A stretch of 64,000 bases of DNA. It comes from Sycobia sp. Sy_11 (taxonomy: Eukaryota; Arthropoda; Insecta; Hymenoptera; Epichrysomallidae). The stretch covers positions 5,451,001-5,515,000 of the forward strand of contig JACCIC010000001.1 of the NCBI GenBank assembly GCA_018907035.1, given 5' to 3'. The notes below the pieces were generated by a model. It saw only the letters and a list, made by a program, of their open reading frames with translations. It was not told the origin of the DNA and ran no database searches. Made by a program: the position numbers and the translations under genes. The first letter of the stretch is position 1. Each line of letters opens with the position of its first letter. Below are positions 63,580 to 64,000 of the stretch, piece by piece.

Positions 63580-63642
63580 TATAAGCAAATAAATGAGAAA
63601 TTTACATTTTATATTTACAATTGACTTTAGCAGTATATATAG
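63580..63642 (+). promoter_or_regulatory. conserved upstream block of gene C (presumed core promoter)
   Basis: TATAAGCAAATAAATG (from 63580) and TATTTACAATTGACTTTAGC (from about 63611) followed by AGTATATATAG. It aligns base for base over most of its length with the block before gene B, and lies about 125 bp before the start codon. Confidence 0.62.
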
Positions 63643-63704
63643 TAATAACGTATTTAACAGATGCAATGTACAGATATAATTTTTTGATGCTTCTCAGGCT
63701 TAAA

Positions 63705-63768
63705 ATGATTTATTTTAATTTGTTTTCCATTTTTTTTCTTATTTCAACCAATTTTTCGGTTAATCATG
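63705..63768 (+). CDS. signal-peptide exon of a third serine protease homologue (gene C, partial)
   Basis: A 64-bp exon encodes M-I-Y-F-N-L-F-S-I-F-F-L-I-S-T-N-F-S-V-N-H and ends in a phase-1 GTAAGT donor, exactly the design of exon 1 in genes A (61 bp, MIYYKSLL...) and B (64 bp, MIYFYLCF...). A matching upstream promoter block supports it. The rest of the gene lies beyond the window, so the protease-homologue identity is inferred from the signal exon, the promoter and the cluster position. Confidence 0.68.
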
Positions 63769-63923
63769 GTAAGTTACTTGAAATTTTCTTTTATTTTATT
63801 TTAATATAAATCATTTGCTTACGAAAAACAAAAAATTTCTTTAAAAAATGTATGGTGCATTAATGTTATTTAAATTTACTTATACGAATCAATGTATAAA
63901 AAATAGTTGAATTAAATATTGAG

Positions 63924-63926
<3 letters not shown>

Positions 63927-63986
<60 letters not shown>
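63927..63986. repeat. (AT)n microsatellite in intron 1 of gene C
   Basis: About 30 AT units, about 160 bp after the donor. Gene B also has TA runs early in intron 1. Confidence 0.95.
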
Positions 63987-63990
<4 letters not shown>

Positions 63991-64000
63991 GGAAGTAAGT

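Noticed and set aside
31341..63700. A 5' untranslated intron ending just before each start codon (TTCTAG/CTCAG sequences)
   Set aside because: AG-ending sequences do precede the start codons in A and C, but in B the only nearby donor would give an intron of about 30 bp, too short to splice. Not consistent across the three genes.

Overview
The window looks like nuclear DNA from an arthropod, most likely an insect. It is very AT-rich, the genes have spliced exons with GT/AG introns, and there are many AT, AG/CT and GT microsatellites. The repeats are typical of insects: several Tc1/mariner elements, I/Jockey-type LINEs that carry an RNase H domain, and a decayed Ty3/Gypsy retroelement. The gene cluster described below (secreted, fast-changing, catalytically dead S1 proteases) would fit venom, saliva or haemolymph proteins, for example in a parasitoid wasp. 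That tissue and host assignment is a guess; the sequence does not prove it.

Layout. 1-1286: a mariner element with both terminal inverted repeats and an open 346-residue transposase. 1.3-19.4 kb: gene-poor AT-rich DNA with three GC-richer islands (about 1.8-3.0, 5.2-5.9 and 16.7-18.1 kb), a perfect 98-bp tandem duplication (4005-4200), a long inverted repeat (6413-8632) and a tiny retroposon with target-site duplications (16158-16242). 19.4-20.3 kb: an internally deleted mariner. 20.3-24.1 kb: GC-richer and CT-repeat sequence, with one 40-bp module present twice. 24.2-28.45 kb: a decayed full-length-like LINE on the minus strand.

31.2-64.0 kb: a tandem cluster of serine-protease-homologue genes on the plus strand. 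Gene A (31359-40419) and gene B (54547-58288) are complete four-exon genes with identical intron phases. Gene C is represented by its signal-peptide exon only (63705-63768) and runs off the window. A and B keep the trypsin fold marks (three disulfide pairs, catalytic Asp) but have Arg in place of the catalytic His. The catalytic Ser is Tyr in A and Thr in B, so neither can be an ordinary protease. Neither has an Arg/Lys cleavage site before its Ile-Ile/Met-Gly-Gly motif. All three genes share a recognisable upstream block, which is presumably the promoter.

The 14 kb between A and B has filled with transposons: a Ty3/Gypsy remnant (about 42.99-46.56 kb) with a further insert bounded by TTAA, a mariner with long terminal repeats (47512-48601) and a mariner end fragment (48917-49200). 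Intron 3 of gene A carries a second LINE with a large internal deletion. No tRNA, rRNA, CRISPR array or bacterial-type operon was seen.
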